Origin: Streptomyces sp. MST-110588
GTDB lineage: Bacteria; Actinomycetota; Actinomycetes; Streptomycetales; Streptomycetaceae
Assembly: GCF_022695595.1 (NCBI RefSeq)
Contig: NZ_CP074380.1
Coordinates: 5,648,001-5,712,000 of the forward strand
Direction: 5' to 3'
Length of the DNA stretch: 64,000 nucleotides
How positions within the stretch are numbered: position 1 is the first letter of the stretch; the number at the start of each line of letters is the position of its first letter. Shown in pieces: positions 42,913 through 51,780 of this stretch. A program made the translations under genes and the position numbers. The notes below the pieces were generated by a model, which did not search any database, was not told the origin of the DNA, and saw nothing but the letters and a program-made list of their open reading frames with translations.

Positions 42913-45147
42913 TCACCTCCGCGCGGCGTCGGCCGGAGTCGGATGCGCGGTACCGGCCACACGTTCCAGCCGTACCGCGCAGACCTTGAACTCCGGCATC
43001 CGCGACGTCGGGTCCAGCGCCGGATTGGTCAGGGTGTTGGCCCGGCCCGCACCCGGCCAGTGGAACGGCATGAACACCGTGTCCGGCCGGATCGCCCTCG
43101 TCAGCGCGGCCGGGGCGACCGCCCGGCCGCGCCGGGAGACCACCGCGACCGGCTCGCCGTCCACGATCCCCAGGCGCTCGGCGAGCCGCGGGTGGAGCTG
43201 GACGAAGGGGCCGGGCGCGGCGGCGTTCAGCTCGCCCACCCGGCGGGTCTGCGCCCCTGACTGGTACTGCGCCAGCACCCGGCCCGTCGTCAGCAGCACC
43301 GGGTAGTCCGCGTCGGTCTCCTCGGCCGCGGGCCGGTGGGTGACCGGCGCGAAGCGCGCCCGGCCGTCGGGGGTCGCGAAGCGGTCCAGGAAGAGGCGGG
43401 GCGTACCGGGATGGTCCTCCTCCGGACAGGGCCAGAAGACGCCGTCCCCGGCCGCCAGCCGCCGGTAGGTGATGCCCGCGTAGTCGGCGGGCCCGCCTGC
43501 GGACGCCCGCCGCAGCTCCTCGAAGACCTCCTCCGGGTCGGCGGGGAAGCCCTTCGGCCGGCCGAGCCGGTCGGCGAGGGCGTGGATGACCTCCAGGTCC
43601 GTACGGACACCGGGCGGCGGCTCCAGGGCCCGGCGCCGCAGCAGCACCCGGCCCTCCAGGTTCGTCACGGTGCCGTTCTCCTCCGCCCACTGCGCCACCG
43701 GCAGCACCACGTCCGCGAGTGCCGCCGTCTCGGAGAGCACCACGTCCGCCACGGCCAGGAAGTCCAGCGCCTTCAGGCGGCCCTCGACGTGGGCGGCGCG
43801 CGGCGCCGAGACGACCGGGTTGGACCCCATCAGCAGCAGCGCGTGGATGTCCCGGCCCAGCGCGTCCAGCAGCTCGTACGCGCTGCGGCCCGGCCCCGGC
43901 AGCGTGTCCGGGTCCACGCCCCACACCTCGGCCACCTGGCGGCGCGCCTGAGGATCGTCCAGTTTGCGGTAGCCGGGCAACTGGTCGGCCTTCTGCCCGT
44001 GTTCGCGCCCGCCCTGCCCGTTGCCCTGCCCGGTCAGGCACCCGTAACCGGACCGCTCACGCCCCGCGCGGCCGGTCGCCAGGCACAGGTTGATCCACGC
44101 GCCGACCGTGTCGGTGCCCTTGGACTGCTGCTCGGGCCCGCGCGCCGTCAGCACCATCGAGGACCCGGCGTCACAGAACAGGGCGACGGCTTCGCGCAGT
44201 TGCGGGACCGGCACACCGGTGATCCGCTCGACCAGTTCCGGCCAGTACGCCATCGCCGCGGCCCGTGCCTCGTGCCAGCCGGCCGTACGGGCCGCGATGA
44301 ACTCCTCGTCCGTACGGCCCTGCGTCACCACCAGGTGCAGCAGGCCCAGCGCCAGCGCCAGATCGGTCCCGGGGCGGGGCGCGAGATGCAGATCGGCCTG
44401 CTCGGCGGTACGGGTGCGGCGCGGATCCACCACGATCAGCCGGCCGCCGTTCTCACGCAGCTCCGTCAGGTAGCGCAGCGCGGGCGGCATGGTCTCGGCG
44501 AGGTTGGAGCCGACCAGGACGACACATCCCGTACGGGCCACGTCCGCCAGCGGGAAGGGCAGCCCGCGGTCCAGCCCGAACGCCCTGGTGTGCGCCGCGG
44601 CGGCCGAGGACATGCAAAAACGGCCGTTGTAGTCGATCTGCGAGGTGCCCAGCGCCACCCGCGCGAACTTGCCCAGCGCGTACGCCTTCTCGTTGGTCAG
44701 CCCGCCCCCGCCGAAGACGCCGACCGCGTCCCTGCCGTACACGGCGCCCGCGCGCGTCAGGCCCTCGGCGACCCGGTCCAGCGCCTGGTCCCAGGAGGCC
44801 GGCGCCAGTTGGCCGGTGGTGGCGTCGCGTACCAGCGGACCGGTCAGCCGGGCGCCGGGGGAGAGGAGTTCGGGTGCGGTACGCCCCTTGCCGCACAGGG
44901 CACCGCGGTTGACCGGGAACGCCGTCCGCTCCACGACCTCGACGCCGTACGGGACGCTGTTCGGTTCCCCGCCCGGTTCCCCGCTCGGCACGCCCCTCGG
45001 TCCGCCGCCGGGGTCGGCGGGGCCAGTGAGGCCGGTGAGGCCGGTGGGGCGCAGCGTCATGCCGCACTGGAGCGAGCAGTACGGGCAGTGGGTGTCGACC
45101 GGTGCGGCGGCCGGGGTGTCGATCGTGTCGGCCGGGGGAGTGCTCAT
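42913..45147 (-). CDS. nasA: Assimilatory nitrate reductase catalytic subunit
   Basis: Molybdenum bis-MGD enzyme of 744 residues that reduces nitrate to nitrite. The N-terminal 4Fe-4S motif is HCPYCSLQCGMT...GALCGKG, followed by the molybdopterin-binding signatures (CMSSAAAAHTRAFGLDRGLP, VLVGSNLAETMP, TARGPEQQSKG, LLLMGSNPVVS) and the C-terminal cap (VLLTTGRVLAQYQSG). A short Pro/Gly/Glu insert (GVPSGEPGGEPNS) lies in the N-terminal domain. It is divergent from a sirohydrochlorin chelatase. The 45148-45426 gap has several GTTAC/GAAAC-like half sites (for example 45171, 45194, 45271, 45368), but none in a clean GlnR spacing. Confidence 0.93.
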   Translation of the reverse strand: MSTPPADTIDTPAAAPVDTHCPYCSLQCGMTLRPTGLTGLTGPADPGGGPRGVPSGEPGGEPNSVPYGVEVVERTAFPVNRGALCGKGRTAPELLSPGARLTGPLVRDATTGQLAPASWDQALDRVAEGLTRAGAVYGRDAVGVFGGGGLTNEKAYALGKFARVALGTSQIDYNGRFCMSSAAAAHTRAFGLDRGLPFPLADVARTGCVVLVGSNLAETMPPALRYLTELRENGGRLIVVDPRRTRTAEQADLHLAPRPGTDLALALGLLHLVVTQGRTDEEFIAARTAGWHEARAAAMAYWPELVERITGVPVPQLREAVALFCDAGSSMVLTARGPEQQSKGTDTVGAWINLCLATGRAGRERSGYGCLTGQGNGQGGREHGQKADQLPGYRKLDDPQARRQVAEVWGVDPDTLPGPGRSAYELLDALGRDIHALLLMGSNPVVSAPRAAHVEGRLKALDFLAVADVVLSETAALADVVLPVAQWAEENGTVTNLEGRVLLRRRALEPPPGVRTDLEVIHALADRLGRPKGFPADPEEVFEELRRASAGGPADYAGITYRRLAAGDGVFWPCPEEDHPGTPRLFLDRFATPDGRARFAPVTHRPAAEETDADYPVLLTTGRVLAQYQSGAQTRRVGELNAAAPGPFVQLHPRLAERLGIVDGEPVAVVSRRGRAVAPAALTRAIRPDTVFMPFHWPGAGRANTLTNPALDPTSRMPEFKVCAVRLERVAGTAHPTPADAARR

Positions 45148-45426
45148 GACCAGGAGTCTGGGACGGCGATGTTACGGGCCCTGTCGCGCGGAGGTTACGC
45201 ACGGGGCAACCACGCCTCACGGCCGGTGGCCGGGGGCCGTGAAGTGAGACGTGAAGTGAGAGTGGACAGGGTTACGGGCACGACGTCGGGCGCGACATGG
45301 ACGTGACGCGGGCGTGACTACTGGCATGACTCCGCACGGAATACGGTCGGCAGGCAGTGAGATGCCGGAAACAGACCGTCACATGCGTGCAACAGCCAAG
45401 CAATCACTGGCTGTCAGGCTCTCCCC

Positions 45427-46590
45427 ATGACGGCGTCGAACTCCTCCCCACCCGCCCCGAACCTCCCCGGCGGCCCCCGTTTCGACAGCTCGGCGCAGCT
45501 CATGACCGAGATCGCCGCACAGCTCGGCTCCGGGCTCAGCCGGGCCGCCAGGCGGTACGGGCTGGGCCGGCCCGCGCACCCGGCCGGCCCGGACCGTACC
45601 ACCCGTCCGGACCCGGACGGCGCGGGCGCCCCGGCCGCGCGCCGCCCCGTCCTGGTCGCCGTGGCGCACGGCAGCCGTGACCCCCGCGCGCAGCGGACCG
45701 TACGCGCCCTGCTGGACCGCGTACGGGCACTGCGCCCCGGACTGGACGTACGGCTCGGCCACATCGAGCTGAACGAGCCCCTGCTGCCCGACACGCTGGC
45801 CACCCTCGACGGGCCGGCCGTGCTGGTCCCCCTGCTGCTGACCCGGGGCCATCACGTCACGTACGACATCCCCGCCGCGTCGGCCGCCTTCCCCGGCCTG
45901 ACGGCCCGCATCGCCAAGCCCCTCGGCCCGCACCGACTCCTCGCCCGGGCACTGCACGCCCGCCTCACGGAGGCCGGTTTCCCCGGCAACGCCTGTCTTC
46001 CTGGTTCTGCCGGTGCTCCTGGTGCTTCCGGTTCTGACGGTCCTGCCGGTCCTCCCGGGTCTCCCGGTTTTCTCGGGACGGGCGGCGCAACCAGTCTCCT
46101 GGGACGGCACCCAAGCCCCCGACCGGGCGGTGTCCCCGGACGGAGTGGCGTTCCCGGACGACGGAGTGGCGCGTGTGGCCCGGATGGCGGCCCCGGTCCG
46201 TACCCCCCGCGTACCGCCGTCGTCCTGGCCGCCGCCGGTTCCCGGGTGCCGGAATCGGCCGCCGACACCGCCCGTACGGCACGTCTGCTGTCCGCCCGGC
46301 TCGGCGGCGTCCCCGTCGTCCCCGCGTACGCCACCGCGGCCCCCAGCGTCCCCGAGGCCGTACGCGCCCTGACGGCCCGCGGTTACGACCGCGTCGCCGT
46401 GGCCTCCTGCTTCACCGCCCCCGGGCTCTTCGCCACGCAGTGTGCGACGGCCGCGCCCTGGATCGCCTCGGCGCCGCTCGGCGACCACCCGGCGCTGGCC
46501 CGGCTCGTCCTGCACCGCTACGACCGGGCGTCGGCCGCGCCCACCTGGTGTGACCTCCACCCCACCGAGGCGGCTACCGTCGCTGTATGA
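45427..46590 (+). CDS. Sirohydrochlorin chelatase (CbiX/SirB type) with collagen-like linker
   Basis: Chelatase of 387 residues, likely inserting iron or cobalt into sirohydrochlorin; siroheme is the cofactor of NirB. Two half-domains are seen: [17 protein letters not shown] with [13 protein letters not shown] (residues 75-125), and [19 protein letters not shown] with [13 protein letters not shown] (from about 265). Between them is an insert of some 80 residues containing a run of Gly-X-Y triplets ([17 protein letters not shown]). The insert's codons often end in T (GGT, TCT, CCT), unlike the rest of the gene. Its stop overlaps the dgt start as ATGA. Confidence 0.85.
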   Translation: MTASNSSPPAPNLPGGPRFDSSAQLMTEIAAQLGSGLSRAARRYGLGRPAHPAGPDRTTRPDPDGAGAPAARRPVLVAVAHGSRDPRAQRTVRALLDRVRALRPGLDVRLGHIELNEPLLPDTLATLDGPAVLVPLLLTRGHHVTYDIPAASAAFPGLTARIAKPLGPHRLLARALHARLTEAGFPGNACLPGSAGAPGASGSDGPAGPPGSPGFLGTGGATSLLGRHPSPRPGGVPGRSGVPGRRSGACGPDGGPGPYPPRTAVVLAAAGSRVPESAADTARTARLLSARLGGVPVVPAYATAAPSVPEAVRALTARGYDRVAVASCFTAPGLFATQCATAAPWIASAPLGDHPALARLVLHRYDRASAAPTWCDLHPTEAATVAV

Positions 46591-48145
46591 CGGGCACACC
46601 ACCGACCACCGGACGCGAGAGCACCGGCCCGGGGTTCGCCGGCCCCGGACCGGCCGGCCGCCCCGGAACGACCGGCCGGGAACGACCGGCCCGGGAACGA
46701 CCGGCCCGGGAACGACCGGCTCCGGAACGACCGGCCCCGGAGCCGAACGCGCGATCCCCGGCTACGAGCAGGCCGACACCGAGCGCTGGGTCCCCGAGCC
46801 CGACAAACGGCCGGGCCGTACGGCCTTCCAGCGCGACCGGGCGCGTGTGCTGCACTCGGCCGCGCTGCGCCGGCTGGCCGGCAAGACCCAGGTCGTCACC
46901 CCCGGTACGACCGGACACGTATGGGACGCCAGCCCCCGTACCCGTCTGACCCACTCCCTGGAATGTGCCCAGGTGGGCCGGGAACTCGGCGCGGCCCTGG
47001 GCTGCGACCCGGACCTGGTCGAGACCGCGTGCCTGGCCCACGACCTGGGCCATCCGCCCTTCGGGCACAACGGCGAGCAGGCGCTGAACGAGGTGGCCGC
47101 GCCGTGCGGCGGCTTCGAGGGCAACGCCCAGTCGCTGCGGCTGCTGGCCCGTCTGGAGCCCAAACGGTTCGTACCGGCTGCCGACGGCTCGGCCGTCAGC
47201 GTCGGCCTGAACCTCACCCGTGCGGCCCTGGACGCCGCGACGAAGTACCCGTGGCCGCGCGGCGCCCACCCGACCGACCCCGCCTCCCCCAAGTTCGGCG
47301 TCTATGAGGACGACCTGCCGGTCTTCGCCTGGTTCCGGCAGGGCGCGCCCGAGCGTGCGCGCAGCTTCGAGGCACAGGTCATGGACTGGGCCGACGACGT
47401 GGCGTACTCGGTCCACGACGTCGAGGACGGCCTGCACGCCGGCCACCTGGACCCCAACTGTCTGCTCGCCGACGCCGAACGACAGGAGATCTTCGCCGTC
47501 GCAGCCGGGCGGTACGCGCCCGGCGCCGACCCCGAGGAACTCGGCGCGGCCCTGGACCGCCTGCTGGACCAGGAATGGTGGCCGCACGGCTACGACGGTA
47601 CGGCGCTCGCCCAGGCCCGTCTGAAGGACGCCACCAGCCAGCTCATCGGCCGCTTCTGCCTGGCCGCCGAGACGGCGACCCGGGTCGCGTACGCACACCT
47701 GTCGGGCCGTCAGGACGGTACCGGCGGGGCGGGAGGCGCGCTCGGTACGGGGAATGCCCGCGAGGTGGCGGACCCGCTCGGTACGGACGGCGGCTCCGTA
47801 CGCCTGACCCGCTACCGCGCGCAGCTCGTCGTCCCGTACGAGACCCGGCTGGAATGCGCCGTTCTGAAGGCGGTAGCCGACCGCTACGTCATGCAGCGCC
47901 CCGATCAGGAAGCACTCCGTGCCGACCAGCGAGTGATCATCGCCGAACTGGCCGAGGCGCTGCTGGCCCGCGCGCCCGACGGCCTGGACCCACAATTCCG
48001 GTCGCTTTTCGACGCGGCCGAGGACGACCGGGCCCGGATGCGGGCGGTCATCGACCAGATCGCGGCCCTCACCGACGCCTCGGCCCGTACGTTGCACGCG
48101 CGGCTGACCCGCTCGCCGGGTGTCGGCCGGAGCAACCGAGGGTGA
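46587..48145 (+). CDS. dgt: Deoxyguanosinetriphosphate triphosphohydrolase-like protein, one frameshift in this sequence
   Basis: HD-domain dNTPase that hydrolyses dGTP to deoxyguanosine and triphosphate. The main frame shows [39 protein letters not shown] (His of the HD site), [16 protein letters not shown] (HD motif) and [15 protein letters not shown]. No start codon exists in that frame; the ATG at 46587, overlapping the chelatase stop, is in another frame. Adding one C to the CC at 46676-46677 joins them as a run of PGTTG repeats leading into [11 protein letters not shown], giving about 519 residues. This is the same kind of run-length fault as in dnaG and nirB. Confidence 0.88.
46661..46736 (+). 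repeat. 15-bp in-frame tandem repeat in dgt
   Basis: Five units of CCGGGAACGACCGGC type encode repeated PGTTG near the N-terminus of the dgt product. The first unit is one base shorter, which is what breaks the frame. Confidence 0.8.
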
Positions 48146-48465
48146 CCTTCAGGGGACGGACCCTCTTCCCGCATCACGCTCTGTGCGGGACGCTCATGCC
48201 TGACCGACAGCGGAGGACAGTGCACGGCAGCAGGCGACGGCAAACGGAAACGGACGGCAGCAGGCCGACAAGAGAAGGCGGGCCGGAAACCGGCAAGGAG
48301 GAGGGGGCCGGGGACCGGCGTACTCATGGAAAGGGGAGCGGGCAAGGGCCGACCGGTACCGGAACGCCGGAGTCCGGAAAACGCGGGTCGCACGACGGGA
48401 CGGGGGCACGATCGGGGGGCGTTCACGGGCGCGGACGCATCGCGCCGCAACGAGGAGGAAGACAA
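48146..48465. other. Gene-free gap before the FAD reductase gene
   Basis: 320 bases of purine-rich sequence (repeats of GGCAGCAGGC and AACGGAAACGG near 48220-48270). No tRNA, terminator or convincing ORF is visible; an open frame on the minus strand (48194-48478) has no ribosome site and poor codon use. Confidence 0.5.
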
Positions 48466-49749
48466 GTGGTCGACGCACACCAGACGTTCGTCATCGTCGG
48501 GGGTGGCCTGGCCGGGGCAAAGGCCGCCGAGACCCTCCGCTCGGAGGGCTTCACCGGCCGGGTGATCCTCATCTGTGACGAGCGCGACCACCCGTACGAA
48601 CGCCCCCCGCTCTCCAAGGGGTACCTCATCGGCAAGGAGGAGCGCGAGAGCGTCTTCGTCCACGAGCCCGCCTGGTACGCGCGCTGCGACATCGAGCTGC
48701 ACCTCGGCCAGCCCGCCGTCCACCTGGACCGGGCCGCGCGGACCGTACGGCTGGGTGACGGCACGCTCATCGCGTACGACAAGCTCCTGCTGGCCACCGG
48801 CGCCGAACCGCGCCGCCTGGACGTCCCCGGCACCGGCCTGGCCGGCGTCCACCACCTGCGCCGGCTGGCGCACGCCGAGCGGCTGCGCGGTGTCCTGGCC
48901 TCCCTCGGCCGCGACAACGGCCACCTCGTCATCGCGGGCGCGGGCTGGATCGGCCTGGAGGTGGCCGCCGCCGCGCGCTCGTACGGCGCCGAGGTGACGA
49001 TCGTGGAGCCCGAGCCGACGCCGCTGCACGGCGTGCTCGGCCCCGAACTGGGCGCCCTGTTCACCGACCTGCACCGCGAGCACGGCGTCCGCTTCCACTT
49101 CGGCGCCCGCTTCACCGAGATCACCGGACAGGACGGCGTGGTGCTGGCGGTACGGACCGACGACGGCGAGGAACACCCCGCGCACGACGTCCTGGCCGCC
49201 ATCGGCGCGGCGCCGCGCACGGCCCTGGCCGAACAGGCGGGCCTGGCCCTGGTGGATCCGTCCGACGGCGGCGGCATCGCCGTCGACGCCTCACTGCGCA
49301 CCAGCGACCCGCACATCTACGCCGCCGGCGACGTCGCCGCCGCCCCCTACCCCCTGGCACCGGGCGCGCCCGACTCCGGAGTCCCCGGTCTGCGCGTCGA
49401 ACACTGGGCCAACGCCCTCAACGGCGGACCGGCCGCCGCCCGCGCCATGCTCGGCCAGGAGGTCACGTACGACCGCGTGCCCTACTTCTTCTCCGACCAG
49501 TACGACATCGGCCTGGAGTACTCCGGCTACGCGCCGCCCGGCTCCTACGACCAGGTCGTGTGCCGCGGTGACGTCGGCAAGCGGGAGTTCATCTCCTTCT
49601 GGCTCGGCGACGGGCGCCTCCTGGCGGCCATGAACGTCAACGTCTGGGACGTCACCGAGACCCTCCAGAACCTCATCCGGTCCGGCCGCCCGCTGGATCC
49701 GGAGAGGCTGGCCGATCCGGAGGTACCGCTGGACTCGCTGCTCTCGTAA
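48466..49749 (+). CDS. Ferredoxin/rubredoxin reductase-type FAD-dependent oxidoreductase
   Basis: Flavoprotein of 427 residues that probably passes electrons from NAD(P)H to a ferredoxin. It has FVIVGGGLAGAKAAETLRSEG (FAD), YERPPLSKGYL, KLLLATGAEPRRL, VIAGAGWIGLEVAAAA (NADH) and IYAAGDVAAAPYP, then the C-terminal reductase domain with VPYFFSDQYDIGLEYSGYA. GTG 48466 is chosen because GGAGGAAG lies about six bases upstream and the fold starts eight residues in. The threonine dehydratase gene begins one base after its stop. The electron acceptor is unknown. Confidence 0.92.
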   Translation: MVDAHQTFVIVGGGLAGAKAAETLRSEGFTGRVILICDERDHPYERPPLSKGYLIGKEERESVFVHEPAWYARCDIELHLGQPAVHLDRAARTVRLGDGTLIAYDKLLLATGAEPRRLDVPGTGLAGVHHLRRLAHAERLRGVLASLGRDNGHLVIAGAGWIGLEVAAAARSYGAEVTIVEPEPTPLHGVLGPELGALFTDLHREHGVRFHFGARFTEITGQDGVVLAVRTDDGEEHPAHDVLAAIGAAPRTALAEQAGLALVDPSDGGGIAVDASLRTSDPHIYAAGDVAAAPYPLAPGAPDSGVPGLRVEHWANALNGGPAAARAMLGQEVTYDRVPYFFSDQYDIGLEYSGYAPPGSYDQVVCRGDVGKREFISFWLGDGRLLAAMNVNVWDVTETLQNLIRSGRPLDPERLADPEVPLDSLLS

Positions 49750-49750
49750 C

Positions 49751-51004
49751 GTGAGCCGCATGAGCGCTGTGAGCGGCACGGGTGGTACGGGTGGTGCGGG
49801 TCGTACGAGCGGTGTGGGTCGTATGAGTGACGGGGGCCGTACGAGCGATACGAGTCGTACGACCTCCACGGGGCCTGCGAGCCGCCGTATGACCCATATA
49901 ACCCATATGAGTCGCACGGACCGCACGGATGACCCCGCGGCCGGCCGCCCGGCCGCAGTCACCCTTGCCGACGTCCAGGACGCCGCCGCGCGCCTCAAAG
50001 GCGTGGCCCACCGCACACCCGTACTGCGCTCGCGGACGCTGGACGCGCTGGTGGGCGCCGAGGTCTTCCTCAAGTGCGAGAACTTCCAGCGCGTCGGCGC
50101 GTTCAAGTTCCGCGGCGCCTACAACGCGGTCTCCCGGCTGACGCCCGCGCAACTGCGCCGCGGAGTGGCCGCGTACTCCTCCGGCAACCACGCCCAGGCC
50201 GTCGCACTGGCCGCCCGCGAACTGGGCAGCAGCGCCGCCATCGTCATGCCGGAGGACTCCCCGCGCTCCAAGGCCGAGGCCACGGCCGGGTACGGCGCCG
50301 AGATCGTCACCTACGACCGCTACACCGAGGACCGGACGGCCGTCGCGGAGCGGCTGGCCGCCGAACGCGGGCTGACGCTGATCCCCCCGTACGAGCATCC
50401 GCACGTCATCGCCGGACAGGGGACGGCCGCACTGGAGCTGATCGAGGAGACCGGCCCGCTGGACGCGCTGCTCGCACCGATGGGCGGGGGCGGCCTGATG
50501 GCGGGATCGGCGGTCGCCGCCACCGCGCTGGTCCCCGGCATCCGCATGATCGGCGTCGAGCCGGAGACGGGTGATGACCACCGGCGCTCGCTGGCGGCCG
50601 GACACCGGGTAAGGATTCCTGTACCGCGCACCATCGCCGATGGGCAGGCGATCGAGATCCCCGGCGAGCTGACCTTCTCCCTCAACCGCACGCTGCTGGA
50701 CGGTGTCGTCCTGGTCGGCGACGAGGAGATCCGTACGGCGATGCGGCTGGCCTTCGAACGACTGAAGATCGTCACCGAGCCCAGCGGGGCGAGCGCCCTG
50801 GCAGCCCTCCTCACCGGCAAGATCACCGGCCGCCCACGCCGCGTCGGCGTGGTGATCTCCGGCGGGAACATCGGCCTGGACCGCTTCCTGCGCATCATGG
50901 CGGGCGAGGGCGAGGGCGCAGATATGGGTGCGGATACGGGCGCAGGCGGGGCCCCGGTGAAGGGAAAGGCGGAGGAGGGCTACGGGCGGCCGGGAGCGAG
51001 CTAG
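49751..51004 (+). CDS. Threonine/serine dehydratase (PLP-dependent)
   Basis: Fold-type II PLP enzyme that deaminates threonine or serine to the 2-oxo acid. The PLP lysine is in GAFKFRGAYNA, followed by YSSGNHAQAVALAA, MPEDSPRSKAEA, the phosphate-binding GGGGLMAG and VISGGNIG. It lacks the ACT regulatory domain of biosynthetic IlvA, so a catabolic or racemase-like enzyme is likely. GTG 49751 follows the previous stop by one base; ATG 49760, 49888 or 49907 are alternatives, and the first 45 residues are a Gly/Ser/Thr/Arg repeat (GTGGTGGAGRTSG) unlike the family. A Gly/Glu/Ala-rich tail ends the protein. Confidence 0.9.
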   Translation: MSRMSAVSGTGGTGGAGRTSGVGRMSDGGRTSDTSRTTSTGPASRRMTHITHMSRTDRTDDPAAGRPAAVTLADVQDAAARLKGVAHRTPVLRSRTLDALVGAEVFLKCENFQRVGAFKFRGAYNAVSRLTPAQLRRGVAAYSSGNHAQAVALAARELGSSAAIVMPEDSPRSKAEATAGYGAEIVTYDRYTEDRTAVAERLAAERGLTLIPPYEHPHVIAGQGTAALELIEETGPLDALLAPMGGGGLMAGSAVAATALVPGIRMIGVEPETGDDHRRSLAAGHRVRIPVPRTIADGQAIEIPGELTFSLNRTLLDGVVLVGDEEIRTAMRLAFERLKIVTEPSGASALAALLTGKITGRPRRVGVVISGGNIGLDRFLRIMAGEGEGADMGADTGAGGAPVKGKAEEGYGRPGAS

Positions 51005-51780
51005 GTCGCCAAGTACATGCCAAGCAGGTCTCCATGTGCGGCGCGGGTTCTGTACGGCGCGGGACAGGCCGCCCGCCGCGTGCGGGCGGGGGAGGCACCC
51101 CGCCTACGGCGTGAGGTAGCCGACCGCCTACGAGGGTAAATCGAACGCCGCTTGTCCCCCGACCGGGGGTTACCCACTGAGACGATGCCAGAACCACCCA
51201 CGCAGCGACCGCCTACGAGGGAGGCAGTCGGCCCCTATGAGGCGGAGGCAGCCGACCACGTACGGCCGGGGCGCCCCGACCGCATACTGCCGAGGCGACC
51301 GACCGCGTACGGCGCGAGCCAGCCGACCACGTACGGTCAGGGTGGCCGATCGCGTACGGCGCGGGAGAGGCCACCGCCTACAGGGCAAATCGAACGCGGC
51401 ATTCCCCCCAGCCGGGGGTTACCCGCCGATGCAGGACCGGAACCAGAATCCTGGCTCAAGGCAGCACAGTACCGAGGCGGGACCGGACAGGACGAGGGAT
51501 GATGGTCCGCAGGTCCGCAGGCCCGCAGGCCCGCAGGTTCCCGGGGCGCGGGTCGGGACCGACGGCGGGAAAGCGCGCCGGAGTGCCGCGGAGTGGATCA
51601 CAGGCTTACGCCGAGCCGCCGCACAGCCTCGTACCGAGCCGCCGCACAGTGCCACGCGAGCGCCGCGCGATACCGCCCGAGCACCAGCGCCGACGCCACA
51701 GCGCGTGACGCGAGCGCCGGAACGGGCCACGGGAACGGCGTCCGGTCCCCGCTGTCACACCCCACCCGTAGAATTCACGC
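51005..51780. repeat. 776-bp gene-free region with two copies of a ~54-bp motif
   Basis: Copies at 51123-51177 and 51373-51426, starting exactly 250 bases apart and about 85% identical, share ACCGCCTAC, AAATCGAACGC and a CCCCC...CCGGGGGTTACCC hairpin. Between them run degenerate repeats of GCCGACCGCGTACGGC. After the second copy come GCAGGCCCGCAGGCCC (51520-51545) and two GCCGAGCCGCCGCACAG-type repeats (51610-51650). A GC hairpin near 51068-51090 may end the dehydratase transcript. I see no protein-coding gene. Confidence 0.7.
51769..51774 (+). promoter_or_regulatory. -10 box of dnaG (leaderless)
   Basis: TAGAAT ends exactly six bases before the GTG start, so transcription should begin at the start codon. 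No good -35 box is seen at 17-18 bases upstream. Confidence 0.6.

Noticed and set aside
42621..42962. 113-codon minus frame with repeated TVAPDTASLG
   Set aside because: Follows from the 15-bp minisatellite being a multiple of three; no ribosome site and it overlaps two other genes' ends.
45148..45426. GlnR box for nasA
   Set aside because: Half sites (GTTAC, GAAAC, GTCAC) occur, but the spacings are 5, 7 or 18 bases rather than the required 6; not called.
46442..46586. dgt start upstream inside the chelatase gene (ATG 46442)
   Set aside because: It would need a 70-residue unrelated N-terminus in a shadow frame; the ATGA overlap at 46587 plus one missing C explains the gene better.
48194..48478. 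94-codon minus frame before the FAD reductase
   Set aside because: Cys/Arg/Pro-rich product, no ribosome site, overlaps the real gene's start region.
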